Positions 1 to 8,669 are shown, numbered from the stretch's first letter. The stretch is 17,061 nucleotides of DNA from Kiritimatiellia bacterium (GCA_024405255.1 JAKSOY010000079.1:1-17061), one strand, 5' to 3'. The notes: generated from the sequence alone by a model not told the origin. A program made the numbers and translations.

Positions 1-28
1 GGGGGGGCTCGTGGCAAGAATTGTTTGC

Positions 29-73
29 AAAAAACAGAACGCGCCACCCTTGAACAAACAGGAGCGACGCGCT
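29..73 (-). terminator. Rho-independent terminator of the tRNA gene
   Basis: Read on the minus strand, an 8-bp stem (AGCGCGTC at 66-73 pairing with GGCGCGTT at 38-45, two G-U wobbles) encloses a loop of about 20 nt. It is followed by CTG and then six T (29-34). It begins 6 nt after the encoded CCA end of the tRNA, which is where a terminator for a single tRNA transcript is expected. The stem is imperfect and the loop is large, so strength is uncertain. Confidence 0.55.
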
Positions 74-78
74 TTGCA

Positions 79-153
79 TGGTGGCGAGAGGGGGATTCGA
101 ACCCTCAACCAGCAGATTATGATTCTGATGCTCTACCGTTGAGCTATCTCGCC
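79..153 (-). tRNA. tRNA with CAU anticodon (elongator Met or Ile2), CCA encoded
   Basis: The minus strand folds into a full cloverleaf. The acceptor stem is GGCGAGA/TCTCGCC with discriminator A and an encoded CCA (79-81). The D arm is GCTC/GAGC with a short 7-nt loop containing GG. The anticodon loop is ATCATAA with CAT at 119-121. The T loop is TTCGAAT. The paired G1-C72 and the absence of three consecutive G-C pairs in the anticodon stem argue against initiator fMet. CAU can be elongator Met or, if C34 is modified to lysidine by TilS, Ile2; the sequence alone does not decide. Oddities are a U27-C43 mismatch at the top of the anticodon stem, an A50-C64 mismatch in the T stem, and A at position 32 where a pyrimidine is usual. 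It has its own promoter and terminator. Confidence 0.93.
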
Positions 154-165
154 GAAGTGGGCATT

Positions 166-195
166 AGTATATCATAATCACTGACTGAAAGTCAA
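166..195 (-). promoter_or_regulatory. Promoter of the tRNA gene
   Basis: On the minus strand TTGACT (190-195) and TATACT (166-171) are separated by 18 bp. Each matches the sigma-70-type consensus at five of six positions, and TGA directly before the -10 gives an extended -10. A start about 7 nt downstream (near 159) leaves a leader of about 6 nt before the mature 5' end at 153. The short inverted repeat TGACT/AGTCA (182-194) overlaps the -35. Confidence 0.7.
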
Positions 196-252
196 TCCCC
201 TTCTTCAAAAAATTGTAATCGTCAACTACCTCGTCGGGTCTGCCGCCTTGAA

Positions 253-280
253 GCGTGTTTACGCGCAGCCGGGGGCTGCG
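253..280 (-). other. Two adjacent hairpins downstream of the sugar operon
   Basis: About 90 nt past the last stop codon of the operon lie two short perfect hairpins. One is a 7-bp stem CGCAGCC/GGCTGCG (264-280) with a 3-nt loop. The other is a 4-bp stem GCGT/ACGC (253-264). They share one base, so they would compete at the junction. No T tract follows on the minus strand, so this is not a standard intrinsic terminator. It could be an RNA 3'-end stabiliser or a weak terminator. The rest of 196-367 shows nothing I can name. Confidence 0.3.
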
Positions 281-367
281 TCAATTACCGTAACATCGGG
301 GAAGGCGCCAGCGAGCGTCCCCGCCCACTGGCCGATTGCAAAAATCCCGAAGATCGCCGACTCCGTG

Positions 368-1690
368 TCATTCGCCGACGTAGATCATCAGTTTGCCGTA
401 GGTCCAGTTCGGACGCGGCATTCCCGGGAAGTTGATGCGGTCCATCGTCACCATCAAGTAAGCGGGCTTGCCATTACGCGTGAATTCCGCCACCGCCGGC
501 CACACGCGCCCGTGCGGACCGCCCTTGCCTGTCGTCGGCCACGGCGGGGTGTCGAACTTCAACTTGCCGAGCATCTGCAAATCAGGATACGAATACACGT
601 AGCAGGCACGTTCCGAACTGCCGGAAAGCACATACCGCTTGCCGTCCATCGGGAAGATCGTGGTTCCGGTCGAGTCATGCGACACCGGCCCGGCGATCCG
701 CTTGAACGGACCATTCCAATTCTCCGACTCCCACATCGACGCCCGGATGCCTTTCGAGAATTCAGACAGCAGCAACCGCCACTTGCCCGCTTCGGCATCC
801 CAGATGCCGTCGGGATCTTCATTCATCCCCGACAACCCAAGGCGCGTCACCTTCATCACATTTGCCCCGTGCAGCGGATTCGTCTTGCAGCGCGCAATGT
901 TCACACCGCCCGGCTCGCGCTTTCCCGTACCCGACGAGCCAATGCCCGTGGAGAAGTTGCTGACATATGCGCGCCACTCGCCAGCCACGTCATCGTAGAA
1001 GAGGTCGCTGCTGGTATCATTGCGGATGAGTCCGTCGCCATAGTCGAAGAAGAGCGTGCCTTCGAGGCGCAGGTCGTTCGGATGGTGCGGATCGATACTC
1101 ATGATGCCTTGATTCGTCCCCCACCCGCGCGACGAGAAGGTGAAGAAGAAACGTCCGTTCTCCGTGTAGGGACGATTCTCGCGTCCCGTGGTGACGAAGC
1201 GGATGTCCGCCTGGCCGATGCCGGCCGACAGCGCCACTTTCAGATCTTTCGCACCGCCTTCGGCACGGAAGCGCAGGTCGCGCGTATAACTCGCCGTCCG
1301 CAAGTCGCACCCCTTGTTCGGTCGGGCGAGTCCGAGCAATTTCACCTGGCCGTCTTTGCGCGTGAACACCGTCACGTCGCAATTGCCGGCGACGAACAAC
1401 GCCAAGTCAAACGGCACCGCCGGCAGACGAGCGTCACCCGCCTTCACCTCATAGCGGAAGACTTCCTCCCCCTTCACCGTCACGAACTTCAAGGTCGCAG
1501 GCAAGGTGGTCACCGTCGCCAAATACTGGGCGCCCGGCCAATAGGCATCTGCGGACAACGGAATGATGCCGTCTAGCTGAAAGCGCTTTTCCGCCGCCAG
1601 CTTGAAGTCGATCTCCATCGGCGTCTTCGCCTGCAGTCCCGCCATCGACAGTGCCAGCACCGTCAAACCCAACATCTTCATGCTCTTCAT
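368..1690 (-). CDS. Exported beta-propeller protein, putative glycoside hydrolase
   Basis: 440 residues. Residues 1 to about 21 form a Sec signal peptide (basic MKSMK, hydrophobic core, cleavage near GLQA-KT). The first part of the mature protein is beta-rich and not recognisable to me. From about residue 165 it has repeated aromatic and acidic beta-strand blocks (GRFFFTFSSRGWG, SSDLFYDDVAGEWRAYVS, DPDGIWDAEAGKWRLLLSEF, KRYVLSGSS). Such blocks are typical of five-bladed propellers like GH43, GH32 and related families. I cannot assign a family or catalytic residues with confidence. It is the last gene of the operon, 19 bp after the GH29 gene. GGAG seven bases before ATG supports the start. It probably acts in the periplasm or at the surface on the same substrate as the GH29 and GH2 enzymes. 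A non-catalytic sugar-binding role is also possible. Confidence 0.75.
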   Translation of the reverse strand: MKSMKMLGLTVLALSMAGLQAKTPMEIDFKLAAEKRFQLDGIIPLSADAYWPGAQYLATVTTLPATLKFVTVKGEEVFRYEVKAGDARLPAVPFDLALFVAGNCDVTVFTRKDGQVKLLGLARPNKGCDLRTASYTRDLRFRAEGGAKDLKVALSAGIGQADIRFVTTGRENRPYTENGRFFFTFSSRGWGTNQGIMSIDPHHPNDLRLEGTLFFDYGDGLIRNDTSSDLFYDDVAGEWRAYVSNFSTGIGSSGTGKREPGGVNIARCKTNPLHGANVMKVTRLGLSGMNEDPDGIWDAEAGKWRLLLSEFSKGIRASMWESENWNGPFKRIAGPVSHDSTGTTIFPMDGKRYVLSGSSERACYVYSYPDLQMLGKLKFDTPPWPTTGKGGPHGRVWPAVAEFTRNGKPAYLMVTMDRINFPGMPRPNWTYGKLMIYVGE

Positions 1691-1709
1691 CTTTTTACTC
1701 CATTTATTG

Positions 1710-3107
1710 TCACAGAGAGATACGGCCGGGAATATTGAACGCCTGGAAATTCCGCACGAGCGGCTTCTCGCGCGCCGTTGTCGTTTTGAAGCGCAGCGCC
1801 TTCACGGCCGTCGGCTCGAACATCTGAATGCGCTTATGGCCGACGCACGAACCCGTGCAGAGCGCTTTCACGCCACCCGCCGCAAGCTCGCCTTCGACTT
1901 CGTACTGGCGGATGCGATGGCCAGTCGTAATGTCTTCCTGCACAATGACCTGATTGACGACGGTCGGCGTCTTGAAGCGGATCTCGACGACATCCCCTTC
2001 GCCCTTTGCCGCGCCAAGCGCATTCGACGTGCGCGCCTTGATCATATTGCTGAACCACTTGTAGCGCGCAATGTCCTTTTCCGGCACGAGGCCGTGGTCG
2101 TTCGGCGTCGCATTCAGCAACAGGTTGCAGTTGCGGCCGACGGACCGATAGTACATGTCGATGAGCTGGTCGTCGCTCCACGGACGCCACACCCCGCGGT
2201 CGCCCCACATCCACTTGCCCGGATAGAGCGGTACGTCGCATTCGCCCGGCGCCCAGATGCGTCCGTCGGGATTGCCGTGGTTGATCTCCTCGCGGTCGCC
2301 GCCCGACTGCGTGCCCGCACGCGCCGCCCCCCAGCAGGGATACGGCGCGACCCCGCGCTCGTTGCCGATCCAGCGGATGATGTTGCCCGCGTTTTCAGGG
2401 CCCTGGAAGAGAATCGCGTGCGGCTGGTACTTGTGCAGAATCGGCACGAGATCGGGACCGCCCTTCTCCGGCGCGAGCGCACCGCCGTCGAACCAGATTT
2501 CAAACAGATCGCCGTAGTTGCGCCAGAGTTCCGTGCACATGTCTTCGCAGATCTTGTTGTAGCGCCGCTGCGCCGCGTCGTCTCCACCGCGCCCGCGGTT
2601 CACGCGGCCCGGATTGTCGACGCCGAGGAAACCGTTCGCGGACACGGACGCGTAGAGGCCGGGCTTGAGTCCGGCCCGACGGGCGGAATTCACGAAGTCG
2701 CGCACCACATCTCCCTTGCCGCCACGCCATTTCGATTCCTTCAGTCCGTAGGCATAGACGTTGCTCTGCCACTGCAGAAAACCCGAACAGTGCTTCGCCA
2801 CGAACACCACGTACTTCGCCCCCATCGCCTTCGCCGCTTCCATCCACTGGTCGGTGTCGAGCCGGTCGGGATTGTACATGTCGGGCGTGGGATTGTCACG
2901 CCACGAACGCCAATTCCATCCAGGCTTGAAGACGGGCAGATCGTAGTGGAAGAACATGCCGAGTTCCTGCTCGTGCCACAACAGCTGGTCGGCCGTCGGC
3001 AGCGCCTGCGCGCTCGGACCTCCCCACGCCGGACGGCTCAATCCGCCGAGTCCCAAAGCCCCCGCACCCGCGAGCGCCGTCTTCACGAAATCACGTCTTG
3101 TTTCCAT
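1710..3107 (-). CDS. Tat-exported GH29-like glycoside hydrolase (alpha-L-fucosidase family)
   Basis: 465 residues. A Tat signal (TRRDFVKT, then an Ala/Gly/Leu-rich core to about residue 30) predicts folded export. The catalytic barrel follows: GMFFHYDLPVF (residues 50-60) replaces the usual GMFIHWG; WNWRSWRDNPTP and the YNPDRLDTDQWMEAAKAMGAKY block follow; then KHCSGF (105-110) where fucosidases usually have KHHDGF; and LFEIWFDGG, whose Asp207 aligns with the GH29 nucleophile. The last 90 or so residues form a beta-rich accessory domain resembling a discoidin-like carbohydrate-binding fold. GH29 enzymes retain configuration and remove alpha-L-fucose. The altered fucose-pocket residues make another substrate quite possible. 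It lies 33 bp after the URO-D-like gene, with AAGGA about 10 bases before ATG. Confidence 0.85.
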   Translation of the reverse strand: METRRDFVKTALAGAGALGLGGLSRPAWGGPSAQALPTADQLLWHEQELGMFFHYDLPVFKPGWNWRSWRDNPTPDMYNPDRLDTDQWMEAAKAMGAKYVVFVAKHCSGFLQWQSNVYAYGLKESKWRGGKGDVVRDFVNSARRAGLKPGLYASVSANGFLGVDNPGRVNRGRGGDDAAQRRYNKICEDMCTELWRNYGDLFEIWFDGGALAPEKGGPDLVPILHKYQPHAILFQGPENAGNIIRWIGNERGVAPYPCWGAARAGTQSGGDREEINHGNPDGRIWAPGECDVPLYPGKWMWGDRGVWRPWSDDQLIDMYYRSVGRNCNLLLNATPNDHGLVPEKDIARYKWFSNMIKARTSNALGAAKGEGDVVEIRFKTPTVVNQVIVQEDITTGHRIRQYEVEGELAAGGVKALCTGSCVGHKRIQMFEPTAVKALRFKTTTAREKPLVRNFQAFNIPGRISL

Positions 3108-3140
3108 TTCTGAACGATCCTTATTGATGATTCAAGTGTC

Positions 3141-4166
3141 TTATTCGTCAAGCGCTGCCTGGACGAAGGCTCGCATGTTGGCTTCGGTTGTGTCTGGACC
3201 GATTGCGCAGCCTGAGCAGAGAACAAGGCCGCCTTGTCCGCGATAGAGATCGCAGACGGCCTTCGATTCGCGGTAGATTTCCTCCGGCGTGCCCGTCGAG
3301 AAGATCGCGGGGTTGACATTGCCCGAGAGGACGAACTTGCCGAGCGCCTGGTCGTGAATGCCCTGGACGTCCGTGAGCCAGTCGAGTTCATACGCCTTGC
3401 AACCCGTGTCGATGAGGTCCGGCAGAATCGGCGTCACATTGCCGCAAATGTGGCAGATCGTGGGAATGCCGCGCGCCTTCAGGTCCGCCGCCAGACGCGT
3501 TTCGCGCGCCTTGCAGAACTTGCGGAACATGCGCGGCGAAATGACGCTGCACCCTTCCGAGCTGTTGCCGTAACCCGTCATATGTGCGCCTTGCGCGTAG
3601 CAGAGTTCGTGCATCTTGAGCGCGACATCGTAGGTGGCGTCCAACAGGCGATTCACGTTCTCCTCGCAGTCGGGATCCGTGAGCGCGACCATGAACTCGT
3701 CCATGCCGGTGATGAGACAGGCGAGCGAAAACGCACCCTGACCCGCCGTCACGCGAATGAAGCAGTCGTTCGCACGGCCCCAGTCGGACAGGCGTTTCAC
3801 CGCCTCCAGATAGATCTGGATGCGCGGACACTTCAGCAGATCCACCTGCGGAATCTCTTCCACGAGCTGTTCAAGCGAACGCGGCTGCACACCCTTCACC
3901 ACGGCCGGTGCATTGTCGGGATACGTGACATCCGCCCCGCACGCCGCCGCGAGCATCGTCGTGTCGACATCGAGGAAGATGCCGTCGAGTCCGTACTTCT
4001 TCGCCTGCGCAGCCATCGAATCGGCCATCGCGACCGGATCGGACCGGAACCGCTTATGGTCGATGCCGGCTTCTTTGATCGCCAGCATGAAATTGTGCGC
4101 CATCACCGGGATCCGGTCCGGCACGCCAAAGTTGAACACCGTACTCACACGTTCGATACTTGTCAT
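3141..4166 (-). CDS. URO-D/MtaA-type methyltransferase-like protein
   Basis: About 341 residues, no signal peptide, so cytoplasmic. The fold is that of uroporphyrinogen decarboxylase, but the features point to the MtaA/CmuA side of the superfamily. The N-terminal ERVSTVFNFGVPDRIPV block is followed by His239-x-Cys241 (CHICGN) and by Cys320 in CSGC. Together these give the H-x-C...C zinc site used by corrinoid:CoM-type methyltransferases. Such proteins move methyl groups between a corrinoid protein and a thiol acceptor; no corrinoid protein or partner methyltransferase is encoded nearby. The frame extends two codons upstream to a TTG (4172). ATG at 4166 is preferred because GAGG lies six bases before it. 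The gene sits between the sugar porter (29-35 bp) and the GH29 gene. Its role in sugar use is unknown; demethylation of methylated sugars is only a hypothesis. Confidence 0.82.
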   Translation of the reverse strand: MTSIERVSTVFNFGVPDRIPVMAHNFMLAIKEAGIDHKRFRSDPVAMADSMAAQAKKYGLDGIFLDVDTTMLAAACGADVTYPDNAPAVVKGVQPRSLEQLVEEIPQVDLLKCPRIQIYLEAVKRLSDWGRANDCFIRVTAGQGAFSLACLITGMDEFMVALTDPDCEENVNRLLDATYDVALKMHELCYAQGAHMTGYGNSSEGCSVISPRMFRKFCKARETRLAADLKARGIPTICHICGNVTPILPDLIDTGCKAYELDWLTDVQGIHDQALGKFVLSGNVNPAIFSTGTPEEIYRESKAVCDLYRGQGGLVLCSGCAIGPDTTEANMRAFVQAALDE

Positions 4167-4201
4167 TTTCAACCTCTTTTCTTTTTCTCGAATTCAAACG
4201 C

Positions 4202-5446
4202 TCACAACCGGATCTCCTCCAGCGCACGTCCCTTCGTTTCGGGCACCACGTAGATCGCCCACAGCAGGTGGAGGACCATGAACGCGCCGAACGTGGAGAA
4301 CACGAGCCACGTGGGCATCGCCTTCACCATCAACGGGAAGATGAACGTGAGCGACGCGCAGAAGACCCAATGCGTCAAGCTGCCGAAGCTCTGTCCCTGG
4401 GCGCGATGGCGCTGCGGGAAGACTTCCGAAATGAACACCCAGATCACCGTGCCCTGGCCCATCGCATGCGACAACACGAACACGAAAATGCTCGCGGCGG
4501 CCAGAAGGTTCCATCCCATCAGAAACGACACGGCGCACGCGAAGAGCGACACCACATAGCCCGTGCCACCGAGAATCAGCATCGCGCGCCGGCCGATCTT
4601 GTCGATGAGCGACATGCCGCCCAATGTCCCCACGCCCTGCAGCGCCGTCAAGCCCGCCGTGACCGCCAGCGCCGTTTCGTGCGTGCAGCCGGCAAGTTCG
4701 AAGATGCGGCAGGCGAAGTACAGCACCACCGCAATGCCCGAAAGCTGGTTGAACATCGAGACGCAGAACGCCAGCGAGAGCGGACGTCGATTCGCCCGCG
4801 AGAAGAAACGGTCTTCGGGCGCACGAGGCGACTCGTCCACCGTCACCTGCGGCGTCTGGCGCAACGCAAGCCAGCGCGGCGACTCGACGAGGAACGGACA
4901 GAGCGCCGTGAACACGAACGCAGGCAGCGCCTCGGCGCCGAGCATCCACCGCCAGGTGGCCTCGCCGAGTCCCGCCGTACCGAAGGCCCAGTTGACGATC
5001 TGCGAAATCACCATGCCCGTGACGATGTTGAACTGGAAGAGCGCACACATGCGTCCCCGCACATCGGCCGGCGAAATCTCGGAAATGTAGACCGGCGCCG
5101 CAATGGACGAGATGCCCACGCCGATGCCCCCGACAAACCGGGCGACCATCAACGCATAGGGACCCGCGGCAAACGCGCTCCACACGGCCGACACGAGATA
5201 GAGCACGCCGACGCCGAAGAGCGTCGGCTTCCGTCCCAGCCGATCCGTCACCGTACCGCCCGCAAGGGCCCCGAGCACGGTGCCCCACAACGCCGCGCTC
5301 ATCACCCAGCCATGTACTGTGGACGACAGATTCCACAAATTCTGAATCTGCTGCTCGCCGCCGTTGATGACCGCGGTATCATAGCCGAAGAGAAATCCGC
5401 CCATCGCCGCCGCGAGGGAAAGGAACCACAATTTGCCACGTGTCAT
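4202..5446 (-). CDS. MFS sugar porter (SP family) transporter
   Basis: About 414 residues with 12 predicted membrane helices and the sugar-porter signatures in order. These are GYDTAVINGG in TM1, DRLGRKP in the 2-3 loop, ESPRWL at the end of TM6, NQLSGI in TM7, DKIGRR in the 8-9 loop, and PETKGRALEEI after TM12. The central cytoplasmic loop is short (roughly residues 195-225). The family moves monosaccharides or small glycosides across the inner membrane, usually with protons (XylE, GalP, GLUT relatives). The sugar cannot be inferred. ATG at 5444-5446 is preceded in frame by TTG (5447-5449). AGGAG lies 9 bases before the ATG and 6 before the TTG, so either could start, and ATG is preferred. 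It is the only importer in the operon, which suggests uptake of the product released by the exported hydrolases. Confidence 0.93.
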   Translation of the reverse strand: MTRGKLWFLSLAAAMGGFLFGYDTAVINGGEQQIQNLWNLSSTVHGWVMSAALWGTVLGALAGGTVTDRLGRKPTLFGVGVLYLVSAVWSAFAAGPYALMVARFVGGIGVGISSIAAPVYISEISPADVRGRMCALFQFNIVTGMVISQIVNWAFGTAGLGEATWRWMLGAEALPAFVFTALCPFLVESPRWLALRQTPQVTVDESPRAPEDRFFSRANRRPLSLAFCVSMFNQLSGIAVVLYFACRIFELAGCTHETALAVTAGLTALQGVGTLGGMSLIDKIGRRAMLILGGTGYVVSLFACAVSFLMGWNLLAAASIFVFVLSHAMGQGTVIWVFISEVFPQRHRAQGQSFGSLTHWVFCASLTFIFPLMVKAMPTWLVFSTFGAFMVLHLLWAIYVVPETKGRALEEIRL

Positions 5447-5489
5447 CAAGTGTTTCTCCTATCAGAACCGGTCTACCTGCCGACGGCGC

Positions 5490-8400
5490 TCATTTCGCCG
5501 TCTTCTCGTCCTGCGGCAGAACGACGATGCGGTCGATCATCAGGTTCGGACCCGTCTTCACGCGCGTCGTCAATTCAAGGGTCCCATCCAGGAAATTCTC
5601 GCGGATGAGCGGCAGCTTCGCCCACCAGATGCCCTGCGGATTCTGCTGATGGTGCGGAATGGCATACGTCGTACCTTCAAACGTCAGCTCGCCCGTGCGG
5701 TTGTTGCGGTTCGGATCGCGGAAACGCACGAGGAGCTGTCCCTGCACGGGATCGAGTCCCGTGATCGTCACTTTCATCCGGTCCGCAAACCAGTAGCTGC
5801 CGTTTTCATCGGACCACGATCCGAAATGCCGCCCGAGACCATCGACCACGTAGGCCGCGCCGGACGGCAGTTTCGCGCCGTCTTCGTTCCGTTCCCAGGG
5901 GCAGTTCCTCTGCTGAACCTTCACGCCGGTCGCCGCCTCGATATAGAGCGGAGCCGCCGCATATTCAGCCGGCACCTTCACCGCGGCGGGACGTCCCATC
6001 TTCTTCGCCCCCAGCACCTCTTCGAGCGCCAGGAGATCGACCGTCCGCGCCCGGGCGAAGTCGCCGCGCGCGAGGTAGTCGTACACGCTCGCGCGCAAGC
6101 GCTTCACTTCGGGCGTGGTTCCGCCCAGATTGAATCCGCACACGAGCAGATAGCCCTTCCCCACGCGCGCCTCAAAGAGTTCGCCCGAGAGGATGTTGTA
6201 ATGGAAGTCGTTCACCGACAGCGCGATCGGCTCGAAGTCCTTCGGCAGCGCCGAAAGATCGTAGAGGTGCGCGCCGTTCATCAGGCTGTACCACTGCCAG
6301 TCGGTCCAGTTCTCGGTCTCGAATCCGGCGAACACGGGATGCGTCGTATCGAACCAGGTACCGAGCGTCGCACCCAGCTTGTCGCGGCTCGGGAACCAGT
6401 TGGCGGACCAGTAGACGCTGCGGAAGCGCGCACGCGTGCTCGACTTGGAGCGTCCCGTGAACAGCACCTTCCCGCCCTTGGCGAGGGCCGCTTTCGCCAC
6501 CTCGAAATCCGTCGTCTCCACGACATCCGCCGACAGGGCCGCCACGGGCTCCGCCGCCGGATACACCCACACGCGCCACCGGTTCGACCCGAAGACGAGG
6601 TCGAGCGCGCGCGACTTCTTCGCCGTCCCGGCCGGCAGGAAGGACGCGAGCGGCACCTTCAGCGTCGTCACCGTTCCGAGCGCACCCGGCGCAATGTTCT
6701 GCGCGAGCGTTGCCGTCTGCGCCGCGCCGCCGAAGAGGCACGGGATCTTCGTGCCGGCCCGAAGCGTCTCTTCACCGAGATTGCGGATCTGCAAAGTCGC
6801 CGTCAATGTTTCATCGGCCGTCCAGACGAACTTCGGAAGGCGTGCCAGGTAGTTCTGCGCGCCCCAGATGGACGCAAACGCCGGGCCGCCCGCATAGGCC
6901 GCCTTCAAATCGTAGAACGGATCGCGCCAGCCGATGAGCGCTTCGCCCTGTCCCGTGAAGTCCTGCACGCCGAGCAGCTGGCAGCCCGCGCACGACGGCG
7001 TACGGAGGAAACTTTCCACTTCGTCCTTGTAGAAAAGGCGGCTCAGCTTGGCGGAGGCCTCGTGATAGCGCGGGTTGCGGTCGAGCACGCCGTTCGCCTC
7101 CGCGACGCGACGGTACTGCTCGATGTTGTAGGGTTTCAGAACGCCCGTGTACTTCGCGAGTTCGGACCACATCAGATAGACCGGCCACTGGCCGATTTCG
7201 TGCGACATCACGGGAACCTTCCCGCGCGAATAGACTGATTCGTAGTCCCAGTCTGTCGACGCCTGAAGGTGCGTACGGCACGATCCCACGCCCGGAATGG
7301 CATGCGTCACTTCGATCTCGTCGCCCGCCGACACCTCGCGTGCCGTCGACACGAAGTAGAGATGGCGCGGATCCTTCCGCTTCAGGTCCTTCATCCACTC
7401 GCCGCAGACCTTGAAGTCGGTGCCGCCGAGTTCATTGCCGATCGCAAGCGTCGCAAAGCTCGGCGAGTTGCCGTAGGCGCCGAGAATCGCATCGAATTCG
7501 CGCAGCACGAAACCATCGACGCTCTTGCCCTTGCCGACGGGATCGGCGCCCTTCATCCAGCGGTCCGTCCAGATGTCGGCCTCCGTCAGCAGGTAGAGGC
7601 CCAGTTCGTCGGCCGCGTCGAAAGCGGCCTTCGGGGGCGTCCACGAATGGAAACGCACGGCGTTGAGTCCGTCCTCGAACTTGAGACGGCGGAAGATCTC
7701 GCGCCAGTCCGCCTTCGACGTCGCCGGCGCGCCCGTGAGGGCGAAGTTGCAGCACTCGAGCGTCGCACGGAAGAACGTGCGGTGTCCGTTCACGAACACG
7801 CTGTGCGTCTTCGGATCCGTCGTGATCGTGCGGAAGCCGAAGCGGATCATGTGCGTGAAATCCTGCTTGCGGTCGATGAGCACAAGCGTGTAGAGCTTCG
7901 GATGGTGTTCGCTCCAGTAGGTCGGCTCGTCCCCCACGATTTCAAACGTCGCCAACTTTGCGGCGGCCCGGTACGGCGAGGGTTCCACGGCGCGGAAGCG
8001 CACCGTGAGCCCGGCGACCGAGACGGCACCCGGCACGGACGGATCGAACGATGCGGGCACCTCCACGCGGAACACGCCCTTCGCCGGTGCCTCCGCGAAG
8101 ACGCGGGCCGTACGCAGCGGATGGGCGCGACGGATGGTCAGCTCGCCGAGAAGACCGTGCCACACGCTCTGCATCACGGGTCCGTAGCTGTGCGAATAGC
8201 GCGAGAACCCGTGACGCGGCGCGTTGTCCACCTCGACGACGAGCGTATGCTCGCCCGGCGTCGCAAGCGATGCGGGAATCGTATAGACATGCGGCGTCGC
8301 GAGCGACTCGCACAGGCCGAGGGGCGTGCCGTCGAAGGAGACGGAACTCGCCCACATGACACGCTCGAGCGAGAGTTCGAGGGGGCCTCCCTTGCAGTCG

Positions 8401-8669
8401 GCTGCGCGCAGCGTCACCTTCCGCGAATAGCGCACCTTGCCGAGATGCTGGTATTCGCGTACGAGCGCGCCGGTCTGCGGACGGTCCGTGCACGCCTTGA
8501 ACGTCTCGTACGTCCACTTCGTGCCGAGCTTCGCATCGGCCAGCGTTCCCGGCAGCGTCAGGTCGGCGTCGATGCCGGTTCCGGTCGCATGCCAGGTGCC
8601 CGTCAGGTCCACGTCCGCCGCCACGGCCAAGCCCAGGCAGACAACCGCAAGAGAGGTCAGTGTCTTCAT
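5490..8669 (-). CDS. Exported GH2 family glycoside hydrolase (beta-galactosidase-like)
   Basis: 1059 residues. Residues 1 to about 17 are a Sec signal peptide (cleavage near AVA-AD). Residues 20-195 form the jelly-roll sugar-binding domain (GTWHATGTG, YSRKVTL, HTLVVEVDN). An immunoglobulin-like domain follows, then a TIM barrel from about residue 294 (NGHRTFFRATLE, NAVRFHSWTPP). Glu413 in AIGNELGG matches the GH2 acid/base. Glu491 in MSHEIGQW matches the nucleophile. Their 78-residue spacing is close to that of LacZ (461/537). After the barrel, QDFTGQG and GWRDPFYDLK recall a branch common in PVC and Bacteroidota genomes. A glutamine-amidotransferase-like segment with GKGYLLVCGFNLGG and a C-terminal beta domain (about 910-1050) complete the protein. 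The sugar could be galactose, glucuronate, mannose or another. It lies 24 bp after the oxidoreductase gene. GAAG just before ATG is a weak ribosome site. Confidence 0.9.
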   Translation of the reverse strand: MKTLTSLAVVCLGLAVAADVDLTGTWHATGTGIDADLTLPGTLADAKLGTKWTYETFKACTDRPQTGALVREYQHLGKVRYSRKVTLRAADCKGGPLELSLERVMWASSVSFDGTPLGLCESLATPHVYTIPASLATPGEHTLVVEVDNAPRHGFSRYSHSYGPVMQSVWHGLLGELTIRRAHPLRTARVFAEAPAKGVFRVEVPASFDPSVPGAVSVAGLTVRFRAVEPSPYRAAAKLATFEIVGDEPTYWSEHHPKLYTLVLIDRKQDFTHMIRFGFRTITTDPKTHSVFVNGHRTFFRATLECCNFALTGAPATSKADWREIFRRLKFEDGLNAVRFHSWTPPKAAFDAADELGLYLLTEADIWTDRWMKGADPVGKGKSVDGFVLREFDAILGAYGNSPSFATLAIGNELGGTDFKVCGEWMKDLKRKDPRHLYFVSTAREVSAGDEIEVTHAIPGVGSCRTHLQASTDWDYESVYSRGKVPVMSHEIGQWPVYLMWSELAKYTGVLKPYNIEQYRRVAEANGVLDRNPRYHEASAKLSRLFYKDEVESFLRTPSCAGCQLLGVQDFTGQGEALIGWRDPFYDLKAAYAGGPAFASIWGAQNYLARLPKFVWTADETLTATLQIRNLGEETLRAGTKIPCLFGGAAQTATLAQNIAPGALGTVTTLKVPLASFLPAGTAKKSRALDLVFGSNRWRVWVYPAAEPVAALSADVVETTDFEVAKAALAKGGKVLFTGRSKSSTRARFRSVYWSANWFPSRDKLGATLGTWFDTTHPVFAGFETENWTDWQWYSLMNGAHLYDLSALPKDFEPIALSVNDFHYNILSGELFEARVGKGYLLVCGFNLGGTTPEVKRLRASVYDYLARGDFARARTVDLLALEEVLGAKKMGRPAAVKVPAEYAAAPLYIEAATGVKVQQRNCPWERNEDGAKLPSGAAYVVDGLGRHFGSWSDENGSYWFADRMKVTITGLDPVQGQLLVRFRDPNRNNRTGELTFEGTTYAIPHHQQNPQGIWWAKLPLIRENFLDGTLELTTRVKTGPNLMIDRIVVLPQDEKTAK

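Noticed and set aside
82..153. tRNA considered as an attachment site for an integrated element
   Set aside because: No second copy of the tRNA end and no integrase in the window.
264..280. GC-rich hairpin considered as the operon terminator
   Set aside because: No T run follows on the minus strand, so it is listed only as a hairpin.
263..370. Short minus-strand frame (about 35 codons) after the propeller gene stop, with protein-like composition
   Set aside because: It has no start codon of its own or ribosome site and overlaps the stop by frame only; it could be a decayed gene end, but there is too little to support that.
4160..5608. 482-codon open frame on the plus strand
   Set aside because: Antisense to the MFS transporter, whose sugar-porter motifs are unmistakable on the other strand.
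5433..7238. 601-codon open frame on the plus strand
   Set aside because: Antisense to the GH2 gene with the same biased composition; no motif.
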